Of a DNA stretch of 64,000 nucleotides, positions 37,386 through 49,036 are shown piece after piece. The position numbers and the translations under genes were made by a program. Source of the DNA: Sipunculus nudus (taxonomy: Eukaryota; Annelida; Sipuncula; Golfingiida; Sipunculidae); assembly GCA_026874595.1 (NCBI GenBank), contig CM049311.1, forward strand, positions 11,561,676-11,625,675, written 5' to 3'. Below the pieces are notes generated by a model that had not been told where the DNA came from, ran no database searches, and saw nothing but the letters and a program-made list of their open reading frames with translations. Numbering within the stretch: position 1 is the stretch's first letter; each line of letters opens with the position of its first letter.

Positions 37386-37529
37386 TCTGAGAAACTCACT
37401 GTAGATAATCGCAAATGCAGGTTGAATACCACCATTGATCAAAGCCGCTATGCAGCCGACAACGATGTAAGGCCATTCCGGGGCGTTCATGTGCATCACA
37501 CGTTTCAGGGCGACCTGTGGTAAATCCTC
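37386..37529 (-). CDS. ABCB1-like exon 15 (linker end and TM7)
   Basis: It encodes EDLPQVALKRVMHM, then NAPEWPYIVVGCIAALINGG and IQPAFAIIYSEFLR. EWPY...NGGxQPAF is the TM7 hallmark of full ABCB exporters. Acceptor 'taactgtccag', donor AGA|GTAAGT, both phase 0. Confidence 0.9.
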
Positions 37530-37823
37530 CTGGACAGTTAAGAACATGAAAAAATACCACTGACAAAAAAATGGACACTGCTTATGAATGTTTATCAATT
37601 ATGTATTTATGTCATTTTCAAAATTTGCCTCACATTTATTAAATGAAGAGAAAACTGCATGAATAGAACTGTTTTATCATCAAATGTTGTAACCTTATTG
37701 AATGTACCATGTTTTTACACATTGCACATGAACCAAACATCTCATCAAAAATTTAATTACTTATTTAAGCATTATGTGTAAAAGGAACATGAACTATGAT
37801 ATGTTTAAATGATTTTACTCTCT

Positions 37824-37825
<2 letters not shown>

Positions 37826-37881
<56 letters not shown>

Positions 37882-37887
37882 ATATTT
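37826..37887. repeat. (TA)n microsatellite abutting exon 14
   Basis: Imperfect TA run about 16 bp past the end of the linker exon, inside the intron. Confidence 0.9.
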
Positions 37888-37903
37888 ATCAAAGCTCTTT
37901 TAT

Positions 37904-38022
37904 TTCTTCTTCTTCTTCTTCCTTGGTCTTCTCGGCCTGACTTTTAAACCTGGACAGCGTTATTTTTTTTTCCGGCGTGGTCACTTTGTTTTGACTGTGT
38001 TGTCCCGTTTGCTCGTCCATTT
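37904..38022 (-). CDS. ABCB1-like exon 14 (interdomain linker), donor lost
   Basis: It encodes a charged linker: MDEQTGQHSQNK, then FKSQAEKTKEEEEEE. Acceptor 'cttgtttctag'. At the phase-correct end (after the last Glu codon) the next bases are ATAAAAG instead of a GT donor, and a (TA)n tract follows within about 20 bases. Internal GT sites give the wrong phase for exon 15. Confidence 0.65.
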
Positions 38023-39189
38023 CTAGAAACAAGAAAGCAAAATACCTTCCAAATGCCTTTCACCGTGTTGTTCGGTTTTGTTGTTTATCTCTAAAATCAG
38101 GAAATCGAAATGCTCTCCACTCAGTGGTCATCGTTTTTTTCAACAGTGATATATTTTAAAGGAACCACGATTACTGTTGGATTGGCATAATTGCACAAAA
38201 TTTATAACAGGACCACGGAACAACGCACATCCAAGGACAGATATTCATAATATGTCAATTTGTTTTTGTGTTTGATATTCTATCATTCTAATTCCAGACG
38301 GAAAATATTTTATTCCATCATATCATATAAGAAAAGCAGGAAGACGAGCTAATGTTTATATCAAACAAGAAAAGTTATAAAACAAAAATGGATTCAAATA
38401 AGTTTTTTAAAGAAGATCTCCATTTTACCATATTATTAAATCTTAATTACCATCTGGTGATACACAATTACTATATGTTAAATTAAGTACACACTCAACA
38501 CATCACCTTTTGGCTGTTTGTTTTGTAAATTTGTCACAATAATTGTCACAATGTACTTATTTTCTGACATAAGTACCAGTATTTATCAAATTCAGATGTT
38601 ACAAGAAACTAGCGCCCACAACTGGGGCCAGCTAGTGAAAAAGGTTGTGCGAAGGCTTCACGGGATGTGTGGCAGCAGGCATGATGAGCAGTTGTTTAAG
38701 TGGTTTGACATTACAAACCTACTTTATTTATTTTGCAGCATGCAACATGATGTCGGAAATGGAATTAAGCGTGGTCCTTGGCTGTTAACAGATGACTAAC
38801 CGATCGCCTTACTTTGAACTGATGACGTCAATCGTCAGCACGGATGAGTGAGCGTTAATACATGTCTAGAACCATCAGTTCTTTGTCTTTAAGACAATAA
38901 GAAGGACAATATCCGCATATGGAGAACAATATTCAATTATCTTTGTAACATAAAGGAATACCGAATTCCTTCCAAAACGGACCCAAATGAATCATGTTGA
39001 GAGCAAACGGTCTCTAGAAATCTTATCACTTTGGCCTGTCTTCTCATTTGAGATATTGAACATTGTAAAAAAATTATCGAAACAGATACCAGCGTCAGAT
39101 AGGACGAAACCATTGGTCGGGATGACAATGTTGGCCACTCATTTTGAATCTCTCCTGTGTTTCTCTAAAGCCATATATTATTTGTAAGC

Positions 39190-41330
39190 CATATTCACAT
39201 AATACCTCTGGCTAAGCGTGAAACAGAAACTTGATGAGATGGTAAAAGCTGGCAAGCTAGCAAAAGTTAACGAATTAAGACAATTGTCCAAACATGACTG
39301 TAGCGGAGAAAGAGACACCTAGTGGTAAAACAAAGATCAATTTGTGCTTAGACCCCAGCTAGACTCTAAACAAAGCCCAAGTTGTGCCAAAGAACCAGAT
39401 CTCAGCCTAATATGAAATGCTGTCAGCTTTGAGTGCCAAAATGAACCAAAGATTTACTATTTTCGATGGTCTTGATGGGTCCACGCAAGTGACTCTTGAT
39501 TATAGGTCAATCTATTTTACGACCAACCAGACACCATGGGGCCGTTATAGATGGCTGTGGCTACCACATGGTATATCATCTTTAAGTATTTCAGAAGCGT
39601 AATCATGGCGCGTTTGATGGCTTGATGGGCATTGCCAATACAGCATATGATATAATGGTGCATGGCTAAGATGACACCCAGAAGGTTGATCGAGATTACG
39701 ACGAAAAACTGGTAGCCCTCTAGATAGAGCCAGACAGAGGCACTTAAAACAAGGTTTAGTTAAAAATTTCTTGCATATCATTGATGAAACATTTCATTAC
39801 TGAAGACTGCATCATCCCTGGCCCAGCAAACGTGAGAGCATTTACAGAAATGCCAACCAAAGGGGATCGGCATGAAGTTCAGCGGTGTATCCGCATGGTG
39901 ACATATATGAAAATATTCTGTCCTTACCTATAAGAGATCCTATTATATTCGAGAATTGCTTAGAACAGATGTACCATCAGTTGGTCATCAGTTCATAAGA
40001 CTGCCTTTACAAAAACCAAGCAGTTGATCCCTAGTGCACTGTGACTCACCTACATTGACCCTGAAACGCCAATCTTTCTTCAGACAGACGCCTCCGAGTC
40101 AGCACTTGGTGCAACCATGATGCAGCCATTAGATGGGAAACTTCAACCTGTTGCTTATACCTCCGGTCAAATTTATCCCAGTGAAATATTGTGGTCGCGC
40201 ATATAGAGAAAGATACTTTGACAATTTGTTTTGCGAGAAATTGGATTTATAGTAAAGAAAGTTACCATTCATACAGATCATCAGCCCCTTGAGAAAATCT
40301 TTAAGAAGGCTCTAGTCAAAGCATCAAAACGCCTCCAGAAACAAATAATGCGGTTACATCTTTACCGGATTAATTTTGTTTAAAAAAAAAATTATTCTTG
40401 GCTGATACAATTTCCAAAACTGTTTCAGTACAATTAAATTCATGTCGAATAGCCCCTGAGGTTTTTCGTTTAGAACTGGAACAGAGGGATTACAGTGTTC
40501 AAATAACACCTAACAATCAAACAGCTTCAGGAAGAAACAAAGGTATATCCTACTGTGATTAATCTAATGCAAGTTATATCATCTGGATGGCCCATTATGA
40601 GATCTAATGAAGGTAGTTAATTGAATAGTATAATGTGGATTGCAAGCTGTTGTACTACTTTCCATGCGCCCTTAGCTAATCGCAAATGTCCACACATCAT
40701 TTGCAGGGGCAAAAAGCTGCATTCGCATGTGAAATGATTTTATGTTCTGGCCATTTCTGCAAGCTTCTGTGAGAAATATGTGCAGCGCCTGTGGGAAATG
40801 CGCTCAATTTTCGTCAGAGAGTACACAGGAACTAATTATGTCACAGCCTATACAAGAGTATCATTGGCAGCTATTCAGACAGGAATTGTTTCATTTTTTG
40901 AGGAAAAAGATTCATCATAACAGTCGACCATCTTTGAGAAACATAGAAATAGATGAATTAAATGACACTTTCTTCTACTATCATGGCCAAGACTTCGGCA
41001 TATTTTGCTAGATATGACATTCAAGAGAGGGTGTTGACAGACAATGACACATATTTGTCCCTCTGGGGTATAGAGTCTTGTGTCATTAGCCTGACATACT
41101 TCACGTAACATTGTCACCATAATGGTGACAAAGAAATGTGAAGGCTGAGGCAACTGAAAAAAATGTGAAGTCCGTCCTCAAGAAATCTAATAACTTACAA
41201 ATGGTCTTGCATGCTTCACAGGAACACTCCACCTACAGGCCGTATATTAAATCCCGCCCAGCGATACATTTACAGAAAAGTTAGAACTACTTTTCCAGAA
41301 GCAAAACATGAGTTGATCGCAGAACCAGCG
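39190..41330 (+). mobile_element. Degenerate Ty3/gypsy retrotransposon relic
   Basis: Plus strand, opposite to the host ABC gene, in the intron between exons 13 and 14. Order: a reverse transcriptase piece about 39340-39750 (LCLDP-like, then TPWGRYRWL and GISS), a tether, RNase H about 40070-40380 (LQTDASESALGATMMQP, then IHTDHQPLEKIF), and an integrase zinc region near 40740-40830 (CSACGKCAQF). The integrase core follows, with a late NTPPTG...NPAQRYIYRKVRTT block near 41225-41300. It is full of stops and frameshifts; gag and protease are not visible and no LTR pair was found. It is inactive by any reading. Family assignment rests on domain order and motifs. Confidence 0.8.
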
Positions 41331-41429
41331 TGCTCTCAGTTGGTACAGTGATTAATGAAAAACATACTTTATTGACCGTACATTTTCCTCTGTTCTCCCG
41401 GATTTGTCACCAGGTGTTAATGCTTATGA

Positions 41430-41449
41430 CCCCCCCCCCCCCCCCCCCC
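41430..41449. repeat. Poly-C tract
   Basis: A run of about 20 C between the gypsy relic and exon 13 of the ABC gene. Confidence 0.9.
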
Positions 41450-41576
41450 ACCTTACAGCAGTTACTAAAGTGGTTGAATAGTATGGACAGACTTTTCTTA
41501 TTTTGCATGAGTCCGGCAGACGACAAAAAAACATCTACGACGCAGAATGTAAGACAATCCTCTCCTAGGCATCTAC

Positions 41577-41772
41577 CAAATTCATCTTCATCATCACCCG
41601 TAACTTTCTCCTGGCTGGTGACGAGGTGGTAGTAGATGCCATGTTTCTGCATTAACTCATCGTGAGTCCCCTCCTCGGACACCACGCCTTTGTCTATATC
41701 CGCTAGCTTGTCTGCCGTCTTCACTGTTGACAGGCGTTGAGCGATAACTATGGTGGTCCGACCCATTCTTGC
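41577..41772 (-). CDS. ABCB1-like exon 13 (NBD1 end), switch His lost
   Basis: It encodes [17 protein letters not shown], then [17 protein letters not shown] and an acidic tail, GDDEDEF. The switch (H-loop) position reads Gln (IAQRLST) where the family has IAHRLST. Acceptor 'gtattctag'. The donor TTTG|GTAGAT in phase 1 fits the AA start of exon 14. Confidence 0.85.
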
Positions 41773-42213
41773 CTAGAATACAGTATACAGTATTTCTAAA
41801 GTGCTTTGAAAAAGATTAAAAGAAGGGGATTGTTGATTAGATTGACGACTGCCTCAAGCAAAAGTCTTTTATGTTTTAGTCTTTTATCCAGAATTTAGAG
41901 GATTTTCTTATCTGATGATAATGAATAGCTAGCGTGAAATAAGCAAAATGTAACATCTCGTCAGTCAGGATGAACATTGCACTGTTAAGTTCCTAGACAC
42001 AATTTGTAGGACTGAAATATAAAATCTGACATTAAACAATTCTCATTATAAGCAAATGCTACTGTACATATATTTCTGCAACCTGAATGTAAGGATAATG
42101 AAGAGTCTGGGCTAATTTGGGCTTCGAACCGAGACTCTTTTCCGTAGCAGGCACTGGAAAGCTGTAACGGCGATACATGTGGAGACTGCTTAACTTTTTT
42201 GTCTATAGCCTAA

Positions 42214-42384
42214 CTTGTCCAATGCATTCTGAACGACGGATTCGCTCTCAGTGTCCAGGGCGGAGGTAGCTTCGTCCAGAAGGAGAACCTTGGGGTTCCT
42301 TACGAGGGCGCGAGCGATGGCAAAACGCTGCTTCTGACCACCACTGAGCTGAGCGCCACGTTCACCAACCAGTGTCCTGTATCC
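42214..42384 (-). CDS. ABCB1-like exon 12 (NBD1 signature and Walker B), donor lost
   Basis: It encodes [20 protein letters not shown], then [16 protein letters not shown] and ALDK. The ABC signature and Walker B with its catalytic Glu are intact. The expected end after ALDK (171 bp, phase 0) is followed by TTAGGC rather than GT. A cryptic AA|GTTAGG one base earlier would break the frame with exon 13. Confidence 0.85.
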
Positions 42385-42775
42385 CTGGATCAGATGTAAG
42401 ACAAATAGCTCAAGATGGCGCTGTATGCTGTTGATAGATTTAGGTATATGTTCGATCAATAAAAACCTACTCAACTAACCAGTATAATCGTTTTACAGAG
42501 AATGCTCATGAGATAACCAATACCCACAGAAAAAAAAACACTATTGTAATAGCATCTTTTTTCAAACATTTAAGTGTTAATAGAATGTCATTCCTAAACT
42601 GACCTGTTTGTAAATTCTTCTGGTCAGATAAACTTTCTTTTCTCTCATCTTTTTTCACTTTGCTCCAAGCAAAAATTGCATGCTGTAGTTTTTGCCTCTA
42701 TCGACCCTTCAGGTATTATTAATTTTACTGAATGATATATGATTAACAATGGTGCACGAATAAAAATAATCTCAC

Positions 42776-42974
42776 ATCCGGAAGTGCGCATATAAAGTCA
42801 TGCGCGTTGGCTTCCTTGCAGACATGTTGGATTTCCTCAGTGGTGACACCGTCTCTACCGTATCGTATGTTACTAGGAGGTAGCGAACAAGACTGGTTCC
42901 TGACTCACAAGGCCGATCTGCTGACGTAACCAGCGGATGTTCAGCTCCCGGATATCACGTCCGTCAAACATCAC
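42776..42974 (-). CDS. ABCB1-like exon 11 (NBD1 Q-loop), frameshifted
   Basis: It encodes [20 protein letters not shown] and ATS, then hits TAG. After the break the other frame resumes as [14 protein letters not shown] and [13 protein letters not shown]. The exon is 199 bp; the phases of its neighbours require a multiple of three, and the family motif (ATSIAENIRYG) implies 5 bp fewer than expected (about 42884-42890). Acceptor 'ttttaaacag', donor GAT|GTGAGA. Confidence 0.85.
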
Positions 42975-43249
42975 CTGTTTAAAATTCAGTAAAATAATTG
43001 GGGAAACCCAAGAAAGGTTCTCTGTTTATTTGAAGCCCGCGGCATTCTTTGGGCAAAATTGAACGGGTTTATCACGCTAGCTTGCAGTAATAATCTATCT
43101 TTAACAAGTTCTAAGTCGCGATAGTTAAATGGCTTGACAGTTTCGTGTTTTACATTTAACAGTGTCTATATCAGCAAATTACTAACGTCTATAGCATATA
43201 GGAAATTGACCTATCCATCATGACGCTCAGCTGATAAGTATGACATCTT

Positions 43250-43870
43250 AGCCTAACAATCACATTCATGTTGACCTTCTGACAACGAAATCGACAGAGT
43301 TGTGCCTTAACTTATGGGTCGCATATATCTGAAGACTGAGTTAAATCAGGATTGGCCAACAGAGGTTGTGCAAGAGAAGAATAAGATCAGGTTTACCAGT
43401 TTTAAACACCTTTTGAGAACTTAGATTAAACATTTGTCTATCAAATATGTGGACAAGATATAAGAAAGCCGAGAGATGATGACCCAATATTCGGCAGATT
43501 TTACCAAGGAGATCAAGGTCAAGATCACGATTTATAAAGACAATTAAACACACCTTTTCATGATTAAGGTAAATCTGGACATTGACGATCAGTGTCAAGT
43601 ATTCAAGCTCAGAGGTTATGGTGGATAAAACTTGTTGTGTCAAATCGGAAGGAAAATTTTAAGTAATTCAAAGCTTATGGGGGTCATATTAATCCGAGAA
43701 TTGTGCATAGATGACAACGATAAGGTCACATGTCACCCTTCTGATAACTTGAAGGAAACAATGCATGTGCCAAATTGAGAGAAAATATTCAATACTTCCG
43801 AAGTTCTGGTGGATAAAATTTGTGTGTCATATCGGTAGGATTTCGGAAGACGGACGTTTTCTGTATCACA
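43250..43870. repeat. Imperfect internally repeated intronic block
   Basis: Imperfect repetition of phrases such as 'gtggataaaacttgttgtgt' and 'gtggataaaatttgtgtgt', 'gaccttctgac' and 'cacccttctgat', each followed by a 'tcggaaggaaa' or 'tcggtaggatttcgg' type end. Its family is not identified. It lies in the intron between exons 10 and 11. Confidence 0.4.
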
Positions 43871-43984
43871 TGAAGGTTAGAAGTTTCAACGTTTTAGTTT
43901 TAGTTTCTATTTATTGACTCTATAGATGTCAAGAACAAACATGACCTTTTTTATTCGATTTATACCATGTTTTGTTCATACTAC

Positions 43985-44110
43985 CTGTCCCTCTTCGGGA
44001 TCGTAGAACCTCTGTATAAGCTGTACTGTTGTACTTTTCCCACATCCACTGGAACCCACGAGCGCCACGGTCTGGCCAACGTCTACCTTAAGATTCAGAC
44101 CGTCCAGTAC
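43985..44110 (-). CDS. ABCB1-like exon 10 (NBD1 Walker A)
   Basis: It encodes [20 protein letters not shown] and then [12 protein letters not shown]. Walker A is intact. Acceptor 'tttgcctag', donor CAG|GTAGTA, phase 0. Confidence 0.9.
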
Positions 44111-44254
44111 CTAGGCAAACAAGGTGGTAAAATACTCAGTGTCAAATCTGTAATAATATACCTATTTATATATTAAGCATATAAAGAAAATATGTAATCA
44201 TTGCCCCCATATGGCATTCCTAGAAATGCAGCTTTTTTTCATTAAATGAATTCC

Positions 44255-44470
44255 TGGATCCAGATGGTGATCCGAATCACGCCGAAAATTAATTTAATTA
44301 TTGTTTTTTCATAATTTCCGAGCTATCCGACAAATTTTACCAAAATCCGTTAATAACGTTTTGAGCAAAGTTGCTAACAGAAAAACAAACAAGCAGACAA
44401 ACAAACCAATGGCGACAAAAACATGCACACCGCCTCTTTGTTGAGGTAATAACATCGCCAGTAGATTTGG
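44255..44470. repeat. Dispersed repeat with gatcc/aatcc and acaaacaa core
   Basis: It contains 'ggtgatccgaatcacgcc', 'aaaatccgttaataacg', 'agttgctaacag', an (AAAC)-rich run and 'ttgaggtaat'. I recall very similar sequences as an abundant dispersed repeat in marine invertebrate genomes; the family name is not known to me. Intronic, between exons 9 and 10. Confidence 0.45.
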
Positions 44471-44731
44471 GACAAGATTTTGGTATAAGGTATGAATCCG
44501 ACAGGAGGGAACAGGGCACTACTTCTCTGCGTTTTAATTATTGCTTAATCCTGTCAGTCCACCGATACCCGCAATGTATAGAACAGATTGGACAAAAAGT
44601 AAAATAAAAAAAAAATCAAAGACAATATAAAGACAATATAATGCAGAATAAAACAAATAGTTGTTTGATGAAAAGGTCTTATTATAAGGCTTCCGTGTCT
44701 TAGTTTTCGGGAATGACTTCATTGAGTCTAC

Positions 44732-44842
44732 CTGAACCTCTTTCCGTGAAGGGTAGCGGAACTTTATGTTCCTGAACTCTACATTACCCTTAAATTCATC
44801 TATGACGTCACCTTCCTTTGACTGGCTGTCAATTTCCAGTTG
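44732..44842 (-). CDS. ABCB1-like exon 9 (NBD1 A-loop)
   Basis: It encodes GNVEFRNIKFRYPSRKEVQ, including the aromatic A-loop residue that stacks on ATP adenine (the Tyr of RYPSR). Acceptor 'ttttttcatag', donor CAG|GTAGAC, phase 0. Confidence 0.9.
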
Positions 44843-45150
44843 CTATGAAAAAAATATATATGTTATATGTGCCCATTCAGTGAGTGGAAAATTATTTTTT
44901 TAATATGTGAAGGACGAAACATTGCAACATTTTAATTATTACTGTATTTAATTATATTATTAGCATTGCAAAAACAACAAAAAAAAACATGCGCAATTGC
45001 AAATGTGTTGATATATAAAGTATATTAAATTAATGTAAACTAAGTGAAATTCTTCTTTATAACGGCACTTCTCACACGACTATCCCGCTACTACGACCAA
45101 TTTTAATGAGACCATGGATGGCGTTTTTGCGAGGTTTCAACTGTACTTAC

Positions 45151-45264
45151 ATGGTCTATGATGGAGTAAATGGCATAAGCGGTCCCTCTTGCGGCTGAGA
45201 AGAACTGTACATTTGGTCCGACACGTCCAATCGAAAACGCTGCAATCAGCATAGAGTAGATGAC
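45151..45264 (-). CDS. ABCB1-like exon 8 (TM6)
   Basis: It encodes VIYSMLIAAFSIGRVGPN and then AARGTAYAIYSIIDH, the TM6 drug-binding helix and the start of the NBD1 linker. Acceptor 'atgactcag', donor CAT|GTAAGT, phase 0. Confidence 0.9.
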
Positions 45265-45592
45265 CTGAGTCATAAAAAAAGAATGTAGAGGTAATGGTGC
45301 TGGTAGAAGTAGTTGTAGTGGAAGTAAGAGCAAAAACAGAAGTTGATGTAGTTAAATAATTATAATATAAAATTAATAAAAATTAAAATTAAAAATAATA
45401 ACAAATATTAATAATAATAATAATAATGATGATAATAGTTACATGGGACAAAATTCTTTAAAGTATATTTGTTTATAGTGATCCAGATTACCTCTAAATA
45501 TAATGAAGCATTTCATAGGGTCCTTTAATATCCCTCCATAAATTTCAGACAAATTGTAAAGTGGCAGAACCTAGGGTAAGAGTCTAATAGTT

Positions 45593-45620
45593 CCCCCCCC
45601 CCCCGGTTGGCAGAGATATG

Positions 45621-45666
<46 letters not shown>
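45593..45666. repeat. Poly-C and (TAA)n microsatellites
   Basis: A C run at 45593-45604 and a TAA run at 45620-45666 in the intron between exons 7 and 8. A shorter TAA/TGA stretch lies at 45400-45440. Confidence 0.9.
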
Positions 45667-45669
<3 letters not shown>

Positions 45670-45756
45670 TTATGATAAAAGTCGCAATAAAATTGACAGA
45701 GACGTACATTAATATTGAAGAGAAAAACATATAGTTGACAATTTTAAATTGCTTAC

Positions 45757-45928
45757 GCTCAATATCTGGCCTCCACTATACGTCCCTTGGCGGACGAGAC
45801 GCGCACCATACCAGAACGCAAGGGCATAAGAGGCAAACATGAAGAAATACATGACGGCCATACCAAGTCCATCGATGACGCCTTTCCTGATGCCAAGAGC
45901 TCTCGCTTCACCGAGATAACTATTATAC
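45757..45928 (-). CDS. ABCB1-like exon 7 (TM5)
   Basis: It encodes YNSYLGEARALGIRKGVIDG and then FASYALAFWYGARLV. Acceptor 'atattag', donor AGC|GTAAGC. The phase 2 start completes the Arg codon from exon 6. Confidence 0.9.
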
Positions 45929-47045
45929 CTAATATAAATGGAGCGCATCTCTGTTACTGTTACACCTGAGATAAATCGAGCACACCTCTGTTATTGTTAC
46001 ATCTTAGATAAGTGAGAGCTCAACTTATGACCCCTGCTGCGCCACACTATTCTGTGTCTTTGTAAAAACTGCAGGCACAATCATTCATATGGATGTTTAA
46101 AGCAGTGGTTATTTCCAAAAGTGTAAAACTATTAAACTATGTCACAAAAAATATTTCAAATGCCTGACGTCCGAGAAATATTAATTTAAAGTGATAAAAT
46201 ACATTAACATATTTTATCTTTATATAATTATCGATTTAATCGATAATAATTGTAATAATGCTTGGAACGATCATAGTTATTATAGTAAGTACGGGTCAAG
46301 CAATACCAGAGCAGTAATACGTGCAAGAATATCGTGAACAATGCTTATAGTCCTTGGACCGTTAAAGGTAGGAAAATCTTGTGAAATATATACAACAGTG
46401 CTCACGATAGTTCTCTTAAATGATTACAAGAAATGTGTAACGCAGCCATAAATAAGGTAACATTTTCTTCCGTGTCTGTTGGGTTACTTTCTTATTTGTT
46501 GCTTATAATTACAAATTAACCCATCATGTCCATTAAGTATTCGTATTTTTTTTAGAAAGCATACAGAAAGTATGAAACCTTCTGAAAATTGTTACACAGC
46601 TATATAGACTTTTCCGGAAATTAAATAAGAATATTCTTACCTGTACCAGTGAAGCAACATTTGAGAAATTTCGAGGATCACATCAAATCATCCTTCCAAA
46701 TAGTGTTTAACTTTTAAAATTTTTAAACAACATAACATTTTGATACAGTCACTACTTCAAGGTAGGTGCAAGAGATTTCAAAAGGACATCTGCATTATTA
46801 AATACTCTCTTGGATAAATAGGAATATTTAACTGTAAAAAATGAATTCCATCATTTTAAATTGATTTAACATCAATGTTTACACCTATGATTTCCTTTAA
46901 AATCAATGATTTTTTTTAACTTGGGACAGTGTCGGACCATATTCTCAGTATGTGCGTGCCCAGTGTAGTTGCTTGGGCCAGTTGAGAAATTGTGGTCTGC
47001 TTCGACTCAAATCGGATATCTTTTAATTCGATTTTTGGAGAATAC

Positions 47046-47170
47046 CTTTCACATTCTTTCTTTTCACCACCAAAAGCGACAACCGTCCTCATGGAGGAGA
47101 GGACCTCCTCTGCTACTGCTCCAGCCTTCGCATAAACCTTGAGTTCCTTTGATGTTAATATTGTTTGTAG
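47046..47170 (-). CDS. ABCB1-like exon 6 (intracellular loop 2)
   Basis: It encodes [20 protein letters not shown] and [15 protein letters not shown], the classic second-loop motif of full ABCB transporters. Acceptor 'tattgtag', donor GAAAG|GTATTC, phase 2. Confidence 0.9.
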
Positions 47171-47293
47171 CTACAATACGAAAACACATTTAACACGAAT
47201 AAAGGTTTCATACGAATAGTTTTCGCTTGCAAGTTCGATTTTGTGCAGTGTGAGTAAGTGTCGATTTAAAGATTGGACGTTTCAAGTACTTAC

Positions 47294-47465
47294 CCACGTC
47301 ATAACGCCGACACAGTTCCCTAATGTAGGCGTCACGGCGAAAACGACCAACGTCAGCTCCCAACCTCGTATGAAGGCTATAATGAACCCGGAAAGAAACG
47401 CGAATATATACTGGCAGGAGTTACCCAACTTGTCTCCAATCCCAGCCAGGATTTTCTGAATATCA
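47294..47465 (-). CDS. ABCB1-like exon 5 (TM3-TM4)
   Basis: Acceptor 'ttttgctag', donor ACGTGG|GTAAGT. It encodes DIQKILAGIGDKLGN and IRGWELTLVVFAVTPTLG, as in the TM3-TM4 region of ABCB exporters. The phase 2 start joins exon 4 to give an Asp codon. Confidence 0.9.
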
Positions 47466-47772
47466 CTAGCAAAATATATAAATCAGGAAGCAGATGTACT
47501 CTCCGGCATATTACTCTTCAAAAATTCCATATTCAGTCACTACTATGATAAACAATATTTTTAGATATTGCAGATTGCTGTGAGACATTGCAGCACTGAA
47601 ATCTTCAGGTAAATATCAAGTAATAAACTGAATGGCAAATAACAATGAAATAATGTGTTGAAATATACATAGTTTATTTAATAAAAAAGCACTGCTTTGT
47701 AAAGTATTTATTAAGGAGTGGAAATCCCTTAAAATGCCAAATGCATGATGCTCATAGGTGCGAACAGTATTG

Positions 47773-47892
47773 GTTATAGCCCAAAGAAATGTTATGCAAC
47801 CCGTTAGGTTTGCGTTAGGTGGCGAGCGGTGCCATCATTGACACAAGCCAAGCAAACCTCACGGCTTGCGTTGCATTTCATTGGGCTGTAAC
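47773..47892. repeat. Short palindromic (MITE-like) element
   Basis: An inverted repeat with arms of about 41 bp: 47773-47813 (gttatagcccaaagaaatg and on) pairs with 47852-47892 (catttcattgggctgtaac). The loop of about 38 bp contains 'ggcgagcggtgccatcat'. It sits in the intron between exons 4 and 5. Confidence 0.75.
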
Positions 47893-48295
47893 CTCACGCA
47901 TGCACGCTGAATTGCATGACACTTTTCATGACCCTGTGATGCAAGAAGTTTTGAACGAGTAGTTAGAACAAAGGAAAGTACTCCGCACGGGGTAAGTACT
48001 CGAAGAATCTCCTTGTCTGTCTGTATGTCTATTTCACTATTCTATCCGTTCTCGCTATCTAAAACTCCATCTTATATCCCTTTTTACTCTCTATATATTT
48101 AAGTGCATCTAAGTGAGATCACGTAAGCCGGCAACAGACCAGAATCAAGGATGATATATCAAGGCACTAAAACATCAAATGCCTATGGAACAAAATAACC
48201 AGGTATAAACTTGAACGTTTTATTTTCTAGACTTAAAATTTAAATCCATTGCAATGTGAAGTAAAGTGTGTGTATGTATCATGAAATGTACGTAC

Positions 48296-48467
48296 TCGCT
48301 AAGTCTGGTGTTTAGTTCTCCCACATCGTTTGTGTCGAACCACCTTATATCCTTCCGCATTATTGAGAGTAAGAATAAACTGCGTATCCTCCTGGTTTGG
48401 CGGGCGGCTGCCAGGCTCCAAAACCCAACTTGGAAGTAAGCCAAGGCGAAAACAAAAAACGCCATCA
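48296..48467 (-). CDS. ABCB1-like exon 4 (TM2 and first intracellular loop)
   Basis: Acceptor 'ttttctttcag', donor AGCGA|GTACGT. It encodes VMAFFVFALAYFQVGFW, then the AAARQTRRIR coupling segment and WFDTNDVGELNTRLS, a strongly conserved ABCB signature of intracellular loop 1. Confidence 0.9.
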
Positions 48468-49036
48468 CTGAAAGAAAAATAATTAGTGCATGTGAACTCA
48501 TCTGTTAACCAAATTTATGCAATTAATAAAAAGGAAGCCGTGGCTTAGAAAATAATTATCTTCCTCGGCCAAGTAATTGTTACAGATATGTAAAGATGGA
48601 TGTTTAATTGCACGATAATCGGCTTTCCCATTTTATACATAGGCTAAAATTATGTAACTTTAATTACATTTCTTGATTCTCTTATTAATATACGTATGTA
48701 TAATTATACATAATATCAATATACGTTTAGTGGTGAAATATTATAGATATATTTCATTCATATACATTATCAAGCTTTATATTTACCACAACATCATACT
48801 GTATAATGTCTATAAAAGGTTTTATACATTATTGGTAATCAGTAAACAGGTGTAAATACCATTTACTTGCAATTCAATGACAACTTTCAACCAGGCATAT
48901 TGAAATATATTGTTGTTGGAGAGCTTTAACCTTTGCTCACATTCGGGCAATTATTCTGTCCAAGTGCCAAGTTTTCTTGTTATGAAACAAATGTTTAATT
49001 TGATAATGTTAAAGTGGGATAATAAATCGTAATTAC

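Noticed and set aside
38820-38850. ctgatga with a nearby gacg/cgtc hairpin, considered as a ribozyme core
   Set aside because: The GAAA element and closing stems are missing.
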